This document shows positions 51,739 through 60,816 of a stretch of 64,000 nt of DNA, piece after piece. Position 1 is the stretch's first letter. Every line of letters starts with the position of its first letter. The DNA comes from Methylotenera_A sp049687015 (GTDB lineage: Bacteria > Pseudomonadota > Gammaproteobacteria > Burkholderiales > Methylophilaceae). Made by a program: the position numbers and the translations under genes. The stretch is from positions 10,895 through 74,894 of the forward strand of contig JBAVIP010000063.1 of assembly GCA_049687015.1 (NCBI GenBank), given 5' to 3'. The notes below the pieces were generated by a model that saw only the letters and a list, made by a program, of their open reading frames with translations, ran no database searches and was not told where the DNA came from.

Positions 51739-52638
51739 CTAAGTTAACTGTTCCTTAGTCAGCAAAAATACAAACTGATTGCCCGATTCTACCTCCAGCC
51801 AAACAAAAGGTAAGTCAGGATACACCTCCAGCAAGGCATCGCGATTATGGCCGATTTCCACTACCAAAATACCGCCATCATTCAGGTAGTTAGCAGCTTC
51901 GCGCAGAATCGTGTGAGTATGGTCTAAGCCCGCAAAGCCGCTGCCAAGCGCGAGTTGTGGCTCGTTGCGATACTCGGTTGGCAGCTGTGCCATGCTGGGT
52001 GCATCCACATAAGGCGGATTGCTGATAATCAAATCGTACTTTTTGCCTTTTAACGCAGAAAACATATCAGACTGGATGGCAGTGATTTGTCCCTGTAAGC
52101 CATAATTAGCAATGTTGATATTGGCAACTGCAATGGCATCGGGCGAAATATCTACTACATCAATCGCCGCATTGGGAAAGGCGTTGGCAAGCAAAATGCC
52201 CAAACAGCCGCTGCCCGTGCAGATATCCGCTGCACTTTCCACCATTTCCGGGAACTCAATCCATGGCTGCAAACCGTCTTCAAGCAGCTCTGCAATAAAC
52301 GAGCGCGGCACGATGACGCGTTCATCCACATAAAACTTAAAGCCGCGCAGCCATGCTTCGCGCACTAAATAGGCGGTTGGTGTGCGCTTGGTGATGCGCT
52401 GCTCAATCAAATGCGCTAAGTGTTTGCGTTCTTGCTCAGTAATCACTGCGTCTAAAAAATTATTTAGCGTGTCATGCGGCAAGTGCAGCGCGCTTAAAAT
52501 CAGCCATACCGCTTCATCGTAGCTGTTATCAGTGCCGTGGCCGAAAAAAATGTCAGAGGCTTCGAATTGGCTCACGGTAAAACGCAACCAATCGCGGATG
52601 GTAAACAGTTCTTCTGCCAGGCGCGGATAGTGCATCAT
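51739..52638 (-). CDS. prmB: Ribosomal protein L3 glutamine methyltransferase PrmB
   Basis: SAM-dependent N5-glutamine methyltransferase. At 299 residues it has ADICTGSGCLGILLA (motif I) and the catalytic IISNPPYVDAPSM. The N-terminal FGHGTDNSYDEAVWLIL and RSFIAELLEDGL help to distinguish PrmB (L3) from PrmC (release factors). It overlaps dapE by 4 bases (ATGA). Confidence 0.93.
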   Translation of the reverse strand: MMHYPRLAEELFTIRDWLRFTVSQFEASDIFFGHGTDNSYDEAVWLILSALHLPHDTLNNFLDAVITEQERKHLAHLIEQRITKRTPTAYLVREAWLRGFKFYVDERVIVPRSFIAELLEDGLQPWIEFPEMVESAADICTGSGCLGILLANAFPNAAIDVVDISPDAIAVANINIANYGLQGQITAIQSDMFSALKGKKYDLIISNPPYVDAPSMAQLPTEYRNEPQLALGSGFAGLDHTHTILREAANYLNDGGILVVEIGHNRDALLEVYPDLPFVWLEVESGNQFVFLLTKEQLT

Positions 52639-53759
52639 TTGAGTAATTTCTGCATAGTCAGTTTGTAGGTTTCTTTGAGCGGTTCAATATCTGCCACGCC
52701 TACGCATTCGTTGAGTTTATGGATGGTTTTATTAAGCGGGCCAAATTCAATGACCTGTTTGCAAATGTCGGCAATAAAACGGCCATCACTCGTTCCGCCG
52801 GTAGTGGAGAGTTCCGGGCTTACACCATAGGCTTTTTCGATTGCCCTGGAAATGGCTTCTACCAAGTTGCCACGCGGTGTGATGTAAGGCGGTGAATATT
52901 CCCACTCTAAGTCATAATCCAGCTCGTGCTTGTCTAAAATCGCATGCACACGTTCTTTCAGGCTAGCTTCGGTGCTGGCAGTGCTGAACCTGAAATTGAA
53001 TAAAATCTCTACCTCGCCAGGCACTACATTTGTTGCGCCCGTGCCGCCATTTATATTGCTGATTTGCCATGAAGTAGGCGGAAAGTATTCGTTGCCGTTG
53101 TCCCACACGGTTTCGACCATGTCTTTAATAGCGGGGGCGACCATGTGAATCGGGTTTTTCACCAGGTGCGGGTAAGCAATATGGCCTTGTATGCCTTTCA
53201 CGGTGAGCTTGCCAGAGAGCGAGCCGCGACGCCCGTTTTTGATCATGTCGCCGACGATTTTATTGGAAGTCGGCTCGCCGACGATGCAATAATCCATCAA
53301 TTCACCACGTGCTTTGAGCGCCTCGACAACTTTTACCGTGCCATCTACGGCCACGCCTTCTTCATCCGAAGTAATCAGCAAGCCGATGGAGCCTTTGTGG
53401 TCAGGATTCTCGGCAACAAATTCCTCAATGCTGGTGACAAATGCTGCCAGCGATGTTTTCATATCGGCCGCGCCACGCGCGTACAACATGCCATCTTTAA
53501 TAGTGGGTTCAAATGGCGGCGTATGCCATTTATCCAGCGGGCCTGTCGGCACGACGTCGGTGTGACCTGCAAATACGATAAGCGGTGACTCGGTTCCCCG
53601 CCGCGCATAGAAGTTATCGACATTGCCAAAGCGCATACGCTCGATTTTGAAGCCGAGCGGCTCGAGACGCTTAATCATCACTTCCTGGCAACCAGCGTCT
53701 TCTGGCGTATTTGATTGACGTTTTAGTAAATCAATCGCTAATTCTAATGTTTTGTTCAT
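52635..53759 (-). CDS. dapE: Succinyl-diaminopimelate desuccinylase
   Basis: M20-family zinc hydrolase in the succinylase branch of lysine and DAP synthesis. It has 374 residues. Metal ligands are in FAGHTDVVPTG, RGAADMKTSLAAF and TSDEEGVAVDG. TTGGTSDGRFI and NECVGVADIE are C-terminal marks. It overlaps the ArsC-like gene and prmB by 4 bases each. dapD lies nearby at 55854. Confidence 0.95.
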   Translation of the reverse strand: MNKTLELAIDLLKRQSNTPEDAGCQEVMIKRLEPLGFKIERMRFGNVDNFYARRGTESPLIVFAGHTDVVPTGPLDKWHTPPFEPTIKDGMLYARGAADMKTSLAAFVTSIEEFVAENPDHKGSIGLLITSDEEGVAVDGTVKVVEALKARGELMDYCIVGEPTSNKIVGDMIKNGRRGSLSGKLTVKGIQGHIAYPHLVKNPIHMVAPAIKDMVETVWDNGNEYFPPTSWQISNINGGTGATNVVPGEVEILFNFRFSTASTEASLKERVHAILDKHELDYDLEWEYSPPYITPRGNLVEAISRAIEKAYGVSPELSTTGGTSDGRFIADICKQVIEFGPLNKTIHKLNECVGVADIEPLKETYKLTMQKLLK

Positions 53760-54103
53760 GTTAATAATTCTTTATAGGTAGCTTCGTCAAAGCCCAAGCA
53801 TAGAATTTTACCGTTATTTTCCACAATGGGTCGTTTTATCACAGAGGTTTTTGCTTGCATTAAGGCAATGGCAGAGTTGTTATCAACAATGCCAGCTTTG
53901 ATATGTTCATCCAAGCCGCGCCAGGTAAGCCCTGTGCGATTGATAAGTTTTTCATGCGATAGTTGCGCAAGCCAACTTTCGAGTAATTGCTGCGATACGC
54001 CTTGTTTTTTGAAGTCGTGAAATTCGTAAGCAATATGCTTGCTATCAAGCCAGTCGCAAGCTTTTTTAGCAGTATTGCAGTTGGGTATGCCGTAAAGTTT
54101 CAT
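53756..54103 (-). CDS. ArsC/Spx-family protein (YffB-like)
   Basis: A 115-residue thioredoxin-like protein with YGIPNCNTAKKACDWL at the N-terminus (one Cys at the active position) and the family's RPIVENNGKILCLGF. The YffB branch is commonly encoded next to dapE; its reductase role, perhaps with glutathione, is not firmly known. It has no arsenic genes around it, so arsenate reductase is unlikely. It overlaps dapE by 4 bases. Confidence 0.88.
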   Translation of the reverse strand: MKLYGIPNCNTAKKACDWLDSKHIAYEFHDFKKQGVSQQLLESWLAQLSHEKLINRTGLTWRGLDEHIKAGIVDNNSAIALMQAKTSVIKRPIVENNGKILCLGFDEATYKELLT

Positions 54104-54187
54104 AAGATTTAAGCTGAGTTAAACCTTATTTTAACAGCAGCGTGCTGCTTATGCAGCCACTAAGGCAGCTTTATTACTGGCCTTTTA

Positions 54188-55627
54188 CTAATAAGGCACT
54201 ACAGATGGGCCTGTAGTATCAAAATGAATTTGAAGTTGTTTAAACTGCATGAATAGCTTATCCTCAGAAACAGGTTTAGAGAACAAATAACCCTGCATGT
54301 GATCACAGCCTAATTCTGTGAGTGCGTCTCGCTGTGCCTCGGTTTCTATACCTTCGGCCACCACATTAAAATTCAGTGCATGCGCCAGGCGAATCACCGC
54401 ATCAATTAAGGCTTTGGAAGTCTTGTCAGTGCCTATTTTTGAAATAAATATTCTATCCAGTTTTAACTCATCTACATTTAAGCTTTGTAGATAAGTGAGC
54501 GTAAACGGATGCAAGCCAAAATCATCTAGCGCAATTTTGATATTGGCTGCTTTAAATTCGGCGAGTAAGAGCTTGAATTGCGCCTCATTTTTAATCGCGA
54601 CAATTTCTTTAATTTCAAATGTAAGATTCTGCGTAGGCACGCAGTATTTATCAAGCCATTTAATCGTTTCTTCTACCAGAGATGAGTTGCGAAATTGCTG
54701 GCGCGACAAATTGACGGAAAGTTTCAGATCAATATCCAGCGCTTTAGCACGACAAATAGTGCTACAAGCCTCTTCGATCACCCAGCCATTAATTTGATTA
54801 ATGAATCCCAAGTGTTCTGCTGCGGGGATAAAATCCCTTGGCAAAATAACACCTTTAGTTGGATGGTTCCAGCGAATGAGCGCCTCTGCGCCCACCAGCG
54901 ATTGCGTTTTGCAATCTATTTTAGGCTGAAATGCCAGGCTAAATTGATTATTTTCAATGGCAACACGCAAATCATGCTGCATCTCTAACATGTTGTCGGT
55001 GGCGGATTCGATTTCAGCATCAAAAAATTTAAATTGATTTCTACCATTTTCTTTAGCTTTATACATGGCTGCGTCGGCATTAATCATCAGCTTTTCAATA
55101 TCACCACCATGAGCGTGGATAGCAATACCAATGGAGCAGGAAATTTCAATTTGGTGGCGATCGATTAAAAGCGGATCTCTAATAGAATTAACGATACGCT
55201 CAACGATAGGGGTGATATCTTCTTTAGATTTAATTTCTTCAAATAAAACCACAAATTCATCGCCACCCAGACGCGCCACCGAGTCGCAGCCACGCACTGC
55301 AGCCTGTAAACGTCGCGCTACAGAAGCTAGCATGGCATCGCCCACATGGTGGCCATAATTGTCATTTATCGGCTTAAAATGATCTAGGTCAATATAGGCC
55401 AAGGCGATGGTGTTGCCGGCGCGAGTGCTACGTTTTTCTGCTGCCTCTAATTGGTATTGAAAGGCGCGTCTATTGGGAAGTTTGGTGAGAGCATCCTTAA
55501 AACTGATGTCATTAATATTGATGTATTGATATCCATTTAAAAGGCCAGATTTAAAGATGACAAAAATGGCGAGACCAAACGCCAGCAGCGAAAGCAGTAT
55601 CAGCCAAATGTCATAATAAATAGTCAT
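54188..55627 (-). CDS. GGDEF-EAL protein with altered EAL loop 6
   Basis: A 479-residue c-di-GMP protein anchored by one membrane segment (about 7-26). GGDEF domain (about 40-205): active site GGDEF at 121-125 with RxxD I-site five residues upstream (RGCD). EAL domain (about 215-470): EAL at 248-250, KIDCK start, SVNLSRQQF and VAEGIETEAQ. The loop after LDDFG (368-371) reads LHPFTL and not the usual T/A-GYSSL, so phosphodiesterase activity may be reduced. It is monocistronic; the sensed signal is unknown because no sensory domain is visible. Confidence 0.92.
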   Translation of the reverse strand: MTIYYDIWLILLSLLAFGLAIFVIFKSGLLNGYQYININDISFKDALTKLPNRRAFQYQLEAAEKRSTRAGNTIALAYIDLDHFKPINDNYGHHVGDAMLASVARRLQAAVRGCDSVARLGGDEFVVLFEEIKSKEDITPIVERIVNSIRDPLLIDRHQIEISCSIGIAIHAHGGDIEKLMINADAAMYKAKENGRNQFKFFDAEIESATDNMLEMQHDLRVAIENNQFSLAFQPKIDCKTQSLVGAEALIRWNHPTKGVILPRDFIPAAEHLGFINQINGWVIEEACSTICRAKALDIDLKLSVNLSRQQFRNSSLVEETIKWLDKYCVPTQNLTFEIKEIVAIKNEAQFKLLLAEFKAANIKIALDDFGLHPFTLTYLQSLNVDELKLDRIFISKIGTDKTSKALIDAVIRLAHALNFNVVAEGIETEAQRDALTELGCDHMQGYLFSKPVSEDKLFMQFKQLQIHFDTTGPSVVPY

Positions 55628-55714
55628 GTTTTATGCGGCAACCATCATTTTTTTAATGTTATTGCTAAACTGAGCAATTAGCGTGCCAAAGAGATTACGG
55701 GCAAAAACTGGATG

Positions 55715-55758
55715 TAAAAAAACCATACAGCTGAAGTGGCGCGCCAGCTATATGGTTT
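55715..55758 (-). terminator. Intrinsic terminator downstream of dapD
   Basis: On the minus strand AAACCATATAGCTG pairs with CAGCTGTATGGTTT (one mismatch), then a T-run (complement of 55715-55720). It lies about 100 bases after dapD and before the divergently spaced GGDEF-EAL gene. The remaining spacer (55628-55714, 55759-55853) shows no gene. Confidence 0.85.
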
Positions 55759-55853
55759 ATGTAAGGGGCAAAGCTAATGATTGATTTATTAGTCGATATT
55801 AAAAGTGATTATAATGATTAAAAATATGAAATGTCGAAATAATGACAGTTTAG

Positions 55854-56681
55854 TTAAATGCCTCTTAACAGTTCGTTGATGCCAACTTTACCAAGCGTTT
55901 TTGCATCTACCTTTTTAACAATTACTGCACAGTAAAGGCTGTAGCTGCCGTCTTTAGAAGGTAAGTTGCCAGACACCACCACAGAGCCGGCAGGCACGCG
56001 GCCGTAAAATACTTCGCCTGTATCGCGATCGTAAATTTTGGTACTTTGACCGATATACACGCCCATCGAAATCACGCAGTTATCTTCGACCACAACGCCT
56101 TCAACCACTTCTGAGCGTGCGCCGATAAAGCAGTTGTCGCCAATAATAGTTGGGCCGGCCTGAATAGGCTCCAGCACGCCGCCAATGCCTACGCCGCCGC
56201 TTAAATGCACGTTCTTGCCGATCTGCGCGCATGAGCCAACGGTCGCCCAGGTATCAACCATGGTGTTTTCGCCCACATAGGCGCCAATGTTGACGTAAGA
56301 AGGTAAAAGCACCGCATTTTTACCGATGAATGAGCCGCGACGTACCATAGCATTTGGCACCACGCGGAAACCGCCGGCTTTGAAATCCTCTTCGGTGTAA
56401 TTGGCAAATTTCGGCGGTACTTTGTCAAAATAGCGGGTGCAGCCACCCTCCATTAATACGTTATCCTCCAGACGGAATGACAACAACACGGCTTTTTTTA
56501 GCCATTGATGCGTCTCCCATTGCTGGCTATCGCCGATACGAGAAGCCACGCGCAGCTTACCTGCATCTAAATCGGCTAATATGGAATTAACTGTTGCTTT
56601 GATTTCAGCTGAGGCATTGCCCGGGTTGATATTGGCGCGGTCTTCAAATGCTGCTTCGATAATGCTTTGACGTGGATCCAT
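55854..56681 (-). CDS. dapD: Tetrahydrodipicolinate N-succinyltransferase
   Basis: Left-handed beta-helix acyltransferase of lysine/DAP synthesis, cytoplasmic trimer. It has 275 residues. GAYVGENTMVDTWATVGSCAQ and GGVLEPIQAGPTIIGDNCFI (parts) form the hexapeptide coils, with VEGVVVEDNCVISMG. It pairs with dapE in this window, giving the succinylase route. Its own terminator follows. Confidence 0.95.
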   Translation of the reverse strand: MDPRQSIIEAAFEDRANINPGNASAEIKATVNSILADLDAGKLRVASRIGDSQQWETHQWLKKAVLLSFRLEDNVLMEGGCTRYFDKVPPKFANYTEEDFKAGGFRVVPNAMVRRGSFIGKNAVLLPSYVNIGAYVGENTMVDTWATVGSCAQIGKNVHLSGGVGIGGVLEPIQAGPTIIGDNCFIGARSEVVEGVVVEDNCVISMGVYIGQSTKIYDRDTGEVFYGRVPAGSVVVSGNLPSKDGSYSLYCAVIVKKVDAKTLGKVGINELLRGI

Positions 56682-56758
56682 GGGGCTCTCAAATATAGTT
56701 AAATGAACAAAAACGTTATTTTAACCTATATAGATAATAAGCCAAAAATATAGCGCGC

Positions 56759-56786
56759 AAAAAAGCGCGTGAGTTTAATCACGCGC
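56759..56786 (-). terminator. Intrinsic terminator after the M48 protease gene
   Basis: GCGCGTGA (56765-56772) and TCACGCGC (56779-56786) form a perfect 8-base stem with a 6-base loop. On the minus strand the hairpin is followed directly by TTTTTT (complement of 56759-56764). Confidence 0.9.
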
Positions 56787-56809
56787 CTGTAAGGGGAGAG
56801 GGGTTGAGT

Positions 56810-57625
56810 TTACTTGCCTGCTTTGGCGGCTTCGTAAAGCGGACGCACCTTAGGCGCCAAGGCTTTTAATTCAGCAATACGGCTTTCGCTTGCAGGGTGT
56901 GTGCTTAAAAACTCAGGTGGTGCACCTTTACTATTGGCGGTCATTTTTTGCCATAAGGTCACTGCTGCATCTGGGTTAAAGCCAGCGCGTGCTGCGAGCT
57001 CCAAGCCCATTCTATCAGCCTCGCGCTCTTGTTCACGTCCGTTTGGCAGCGCAAAAAATAATTGTGAACCCATGCCTGCTGCCTGTGCCGCCGCTCCGCC
57101 TGCAGAGCCGCCGACTAAAGACGCCAGCGCTTGCAAGCCAAATTGCTGCACGTAAGCTTGTGACATACGCTCGCGGCCATGTTCACGCAAGGCGTGTGAA
57201 ATTTCGTGGCCAATCACTGCAGCAAGTTCGTCGTCGGTCGCTTTTAATTTGTCCATCATGCCAGAGTACACCATGATTTTACCGCCTGGCATGCAGTAGG
57301 CGTTAAGCTGATCATTTTTTTCCACGTTGACTTCCCAATTCCATTTGGTGGCATCGGGACGGAACACACCTACTTGGGCGATCAGTCTATTCGATATGCC
57401 ACGTACGCGCTCCAGCATAGCCTTATCTGCGTTTAAAGTCTTTTTGGTTTCTGCCTCTTTTAGCGTTTGCGTATAGGCTTGCGCGGACATTTTATCTACT
57501 GAGCCAGAGGGTAGCAGCATAAACTGCGAGCGTTTAACACCCGAGACGCTATCTTTGGTGGTGGTAGCGCAGCCGCCCATTACTAGGGAAATTGAGATGA
57601 ATAAAGCGATGTAGAGTTTTTTCAT
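56810..57625 (-). CDS. M48-family metalloprotease lipoprotein
   Basis: A 271-residue lipoprotein: signal peptide with MGGC lipobox (Cys19), then an M48 peptidase domain. HExxH reads GHEISHALREH near 140, and EREADRMGLELAARAG supplies the third zinc Glu. STHPASESRIAEL is typical. Relatives (LoiP/YcaL, YggG) degrade misassembled outer-membrane proteins. It lies downstream of kup with its own terminator. Confidence 0.9.
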   Translation of the reverse strand: MKKLYIALFISISLVMGGCATTTKDSVSGVKRSQFMLLPSGSVDKMSAQAYTQTLKEAETKKTLNADKAMLERVRGISNRLIAQVGVFRPDATKWNWEVNVEKNDQLNAYCMPGGKIMVYSGMMDKLKATDDELAAVIGHEISHALREHGRERMSQAYVQQFGLQALASLVGGSAGGAAAQAAGMGSQLFFALPNGREQEREADRMGLELAARAGFNPDAAVTLWQKMTANSKGAPPEFLSTHPASESRIAELKALAPKVRPLYEAAKAGK

Positions 57626-57702
57626 GAGAGTTCCTTAAGTCTAAAGCTAACAATTAACATTAACGCATTAGTTGTAAAAAGGTTGAATAGAAAGGTATTT
57701 AA

Positions 57703-59586
57703 TTAAATCATTAGTTGCGAGCCCAATTCCATGACGCGATTGGGTGGTAGTTTGAATTGGTTGGTGATGGTTTCTGCGCTACGGAATAGACCAATAAAGA
57801 TTTTTTTGCGCCAAAAAGCCATGCCGGATTTATGGCTGGCGATTAAAATTTCTTTGCCAACAAAGTAAGAGGTATCCATCGCATCGAATTCCAGGCCGTA
57901 TTTACTACATAGGAGTAGATCGTGCGGTAAATCAGGCTCATCTTTAAAGCCATAACGCACGGTCACGCGATAGAATTGATAGGGAAGCGCCTCAACGCTA
58001 ATGCGTTCTTCGAGGTTGGTGTGTGGAAAATCTAAAAACTTTACCGTTAAAATAACCACTTTTTCATGCAGCACCTTGTTGTGTTTCAGGTTGTGCAACA
58101 TAGCGTGTGGCACGCCCTCTGGGTTGGGGGTCATAAATAATGCGGTGCCAGGCACGCGTGGCGGCGGATGCGCGCCGACCGCTTCGATAAATGGCTCAAT
58201 TGCCATGGCTTCAGATTTTAAACGGGTGTACACCATAGAGCGGCCTGTTTTCCATGTTAGCATCAGAGTGAAAATGCAGAGGCCAATTAACAATGGTACC
58301 CAGCCACCATCCGGTATTTTCAGCACATTGGCACTAAAAAATGCTAAATCTATGGTTAAAAATAAAGCCACGAGTAAATACGTTTTAAGTTTGCTCCAGC
58401 GCCAAATTTCAACAAACACAATAGAAGCTAATAAGGTAGTAATGACCATATCACCTGTTACCGCAATGCCATAAGCCGCAGCTAAATTACCCGAGCTGCC
58501 AAAGCTAATCACCAGCAGCATCACGCCCAGCATTAAACCCCAATTGACGCGCGGCATATATACCTGGCCTTGTGTGCTTTCTGACGTGTGTTGTATGTAC
58601 ATGCGCGGTAAATAACCTAATTGCAGGGCTTGGCGCGAAACTGAGAATGCGCCCGTGATAACGGCTTGCGAGGCAATTACCGTGGCCACGGTAGCAAGCC
58701 CGATCAGCGGAAATAACGCCCATTCTGGTGCTAATAAATAAAATGGATTTTTAACCGAATTGGCATCGTGCAAAATAAGTGCACCTTGCCCAAAATAATT
58801 AAGCAACAGCGCTGGTAATACAAAGCCAAACCAGGCCAGGCGAATAGGAAAGCGCCCAAAATGCCCCATATCAGCGTATAAAGCCTCCGCGCCCGTTACT
58901 GCCAGCACCACTGCGCCTAAGGCGACAAACGCAAGCCAGGGTTGATGTATAAAAAATTCGACCGCATAAAAAGGGTTGAGTGCATGGAGTATAGTGGCAT
59001 CGTGCGCAATATTAATCACACCAAGCACGCCTAAAGTGCCAAACCATAGCAGCATGACGGGGCCGAAAAACCTTCCTACTACTTCTGTGCCCTTGCTTTG
59101 TGCCCAAAACAACCCAAATAGGACGACCAAAGTAATCGGCACGATTGCGCTGTGTAAGCGCGGCGCGGCGACTTCTAAACCTTCCACGGCGGAAAGCACG
59201 GAGATTGCAGGCGTAATCATGCCATCGGCATAAAACATACACGCCCCCAGAATACCTAAAAACATAATGTTGCGCTGTTTTACTCTATTGCCTTCGGTAT
59301 TGCGGCTGGCGAGCGCAAGCAAAGCCATAATACCGCCCTCGCCGCGGTTATCGGCGCGCATAATAAAGGCCACATATTTAACCGAAACGATAAGAATCAA
59401 TGCCCAGGTAATAAGCGACAAAATACCGTAAACATTGCCGACGGTTGGCGCGATTGGGTGGTGCCCCACCGAAAAAACCTCTTTCATGGTATACAAGGGG
59501 CTAGTGCCGATGTCGCCAAATACCACGCCTAAAGCGGCAAGCGCCATGGCAGGTAGACGAGGTTTATGAGCGTTATTATTATCCAT
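57703..59586 (-). CDS. kup: Low-affinity potassium transporter Kup
   Basis: A 627-residue KUP/HAK-type K+:H+ symporter. Twelve hydrophobic segments lie in the first ~470 residues and a cytoplasmic tail follows. FGDIGTSPLYTMKEVF near the N-terminus, YADGMITPAISVLSAVEG and GAEALYADMGHFGRFPI (parts) are diagnostic. A 203-base spacer with no gene separates its start from the TerC gene end. Confidence 0.95.
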   Translation of the reverse strand: MDNNNAHKPRLPAMALAALGVVFGDIGTSPLYTMKEVFSVGHHPIAPTVGNVYGILSLITWALILIVSVKYVAFIMRADNRGEGGIMALLALASRNTEGNRVKQRNIMFLGILGACMFYADGMITPAISVLSAVEGLEVAAPRLHSAIVPITLVVLFGLFWAQSKGTEVVGRFFGPVMLLWFGTLGVLGVINIAHDATILHALNPFYAVEFFIHQPWLAFVALGAVVLAVTGAEALYADMGHFGRFPIRLAWFGFVLPALLLNYFGQGALILHDANSVKNPFYLLAPEWALFPLIGLATVATVIASQAVITGAFSVSRQALQLGYLPRMYIQHTSESTQGQVYMPRVNWGLMLGVMLLVISFGSSGNLAAAYGIAVTGDMVITTLLASIVFVEIWRWSKLKTYLLVALFLTIDLAFFSANVLKIPDGGWVPLLIGLCIFTLMLTWKTGRSMVYTRLKSEAMAIEPFIEAVGAHPPPRVPGTALFMTPNPEGVPHAMLHNLKHNKVLHEKVVILTVKFLDFPHTNLEERISVEALPYQFYRVTVRYGFKDEPDLPHDLLLCSKYGLEFDAMDTSYFVGKEILIASHKSGMAFWRKKIFIGLFRSAETITNQFKLPPNRVMELGSQLMI

Positions 59587-59789
59587 TGGTAAGTGCGTTC
59601 AAGCGAAAGAGTATTATCAACCAATTAACCATGATTAATCAACCAAAACGGCAAACCATTAGCATTTTGATACTTTTAATTTTTAACTAGATTCCATTTA
59701 GTGCACGCAATGTATTTAAAGCGAGGCTGTTATCGTATAACAACCCCTCCAACAGCAACGTCAATGGATAGCGAGATTGCTTACTATTT

Positions 59790-60767
59790 TCATTTATTTT
59801 TTAGCCGGTATTTTTTGTTGCGGCTGGCAATCAGGCTTAATAGCATGCTGGTGCCAAGTACGGCAACTACTACGCCTAAGGATACCGCCACTGGAATCTT
59901 GAACCAGTCCACAATCAGCATTTTGCTGCCGACAAATATCAATATCACAGCCAGACCGTATTTGAGCAAATGGAAGCGGTCGGCCATATCTGCAAGCAGA
60001 AAGTACAAGGCGCGCAAACCGAGAATAGCAAATATATTGGAAGTAAACACAATAAACGTGTCGCTGGTGATCGCAAAAATAGCCGGAATACTGTCCATCG
60101 CGAATATGACATCCGAGAACTCGATCAGTACCAACACTAGAAACATTGGTGTGAACCAGCGAACACCTTTTTCATAGATCCAGAATTTGTCACCGTGATA
60201 ACCGTCGGTAATGCGCACGTGACTCCGCAGCCATTTCAACAGCGGATTTTTGGCCAGATCTGGTTCGTGATCAGCAAAAATGAACATCTTGACGCCCGTG
60301 ATCAGTAAAAATGCGCCAAACAGATACAACACCCAATGAAACTGTGCAATCAGCCAGGCACCCAGCAGAATCATCAAAGCGCGTAAAATAATCGCGCCCA
60401 GTACGCCATACACCAGTATTCGTTTCTGAAATTCCAGCGGTACGGCAAAATAGCTAAAAATCATCACAAACACGAAAATGTTGTCCATGGCCAGGGTTTT
60501 TTCTAACAAGTAACCCGTGAGATATTCCATGACCTTGGTGTCGGCCACATCGCGCCCTGCGGTGTGGTCCAGCCAGCCCCACAAAGCACCACCGAAAAGC
60601 AAGGCTAGCGTAAACCATACCAATGACCAAACCAGTGCTTCTTTTGCGCCGACTTTGTGCGCACCTTTGCGCCCCAACGCAAACATATCAATGGCCAGCA
60701 TGGCGACTACAAACACGCCAAAGCCCACCCACATCCACCAAGTACCTATTGATTGCAACTCGCCCAT
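59790..60767 (-). CDS. TerC/Alx family membrane protein
   Basis: A 325-residue, nine-segment membrane protein. The family signatures LLEKTLAMDNIFVFVMIFSYF and LIEFSDVIFAMDSIPAIFAIT (two pieces of each quoted in part) carry acidic residues in membrane segments, believed to bind metal ions. Alx-type members export manganese. No yybP-ykoY riboswitch can fit in the 49-base spacer. It is last in the UPF0114-AI-2E-TerC run. Confidence 0.9.
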   Translation of the reverse strand: MGELQSIGTWWMWVGFGVFVVAMLAIDMFALGRKGAHKVGAKEALVWSLVWFTLALLFGGALWGWLDHTAGRDVADTKVMEYLTGYLLEKTLAMDNIFVFVMIFSYFAVPLEFQKRILVYGVLGAIILRALMILLGAWLIAQFHWVLYLFGAFLLITGVKMFIFADHEPDLAKNPLLKWLRSHVRITDGYHGDKFWIYEKGVRWFTPMFLVLVLIEFSDVIFAMDSIPAIFAITSDTFIVFTSNIFAILGLRALYFLLADMADRFHLLKYGLAVILIFVGSKMLIVDWFKIPVAVSLGVVVAVLGTSMLLSLIASRNKKYRLKNK

Positions 60768-60816
60768 TACTTTCCCTTAATTTGTCATTGTTATATTGTT
60801 TAATCTTACTTAAGAT

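Noticed and set aside
53756..54103. Arsenate reductase
   Set aside because: Fold is ArsC-like, but there are no ars genes nearby, and linkage to dapE is typical of the YffB branch.
60768..60816. yybP-ykoY (manganese/pH) riboswitch ahead of the TerC gene
   Set aside because: The gap to the upstream gene is 49 bases, too short for this element, and the spacer is AT-rich with no matching core.
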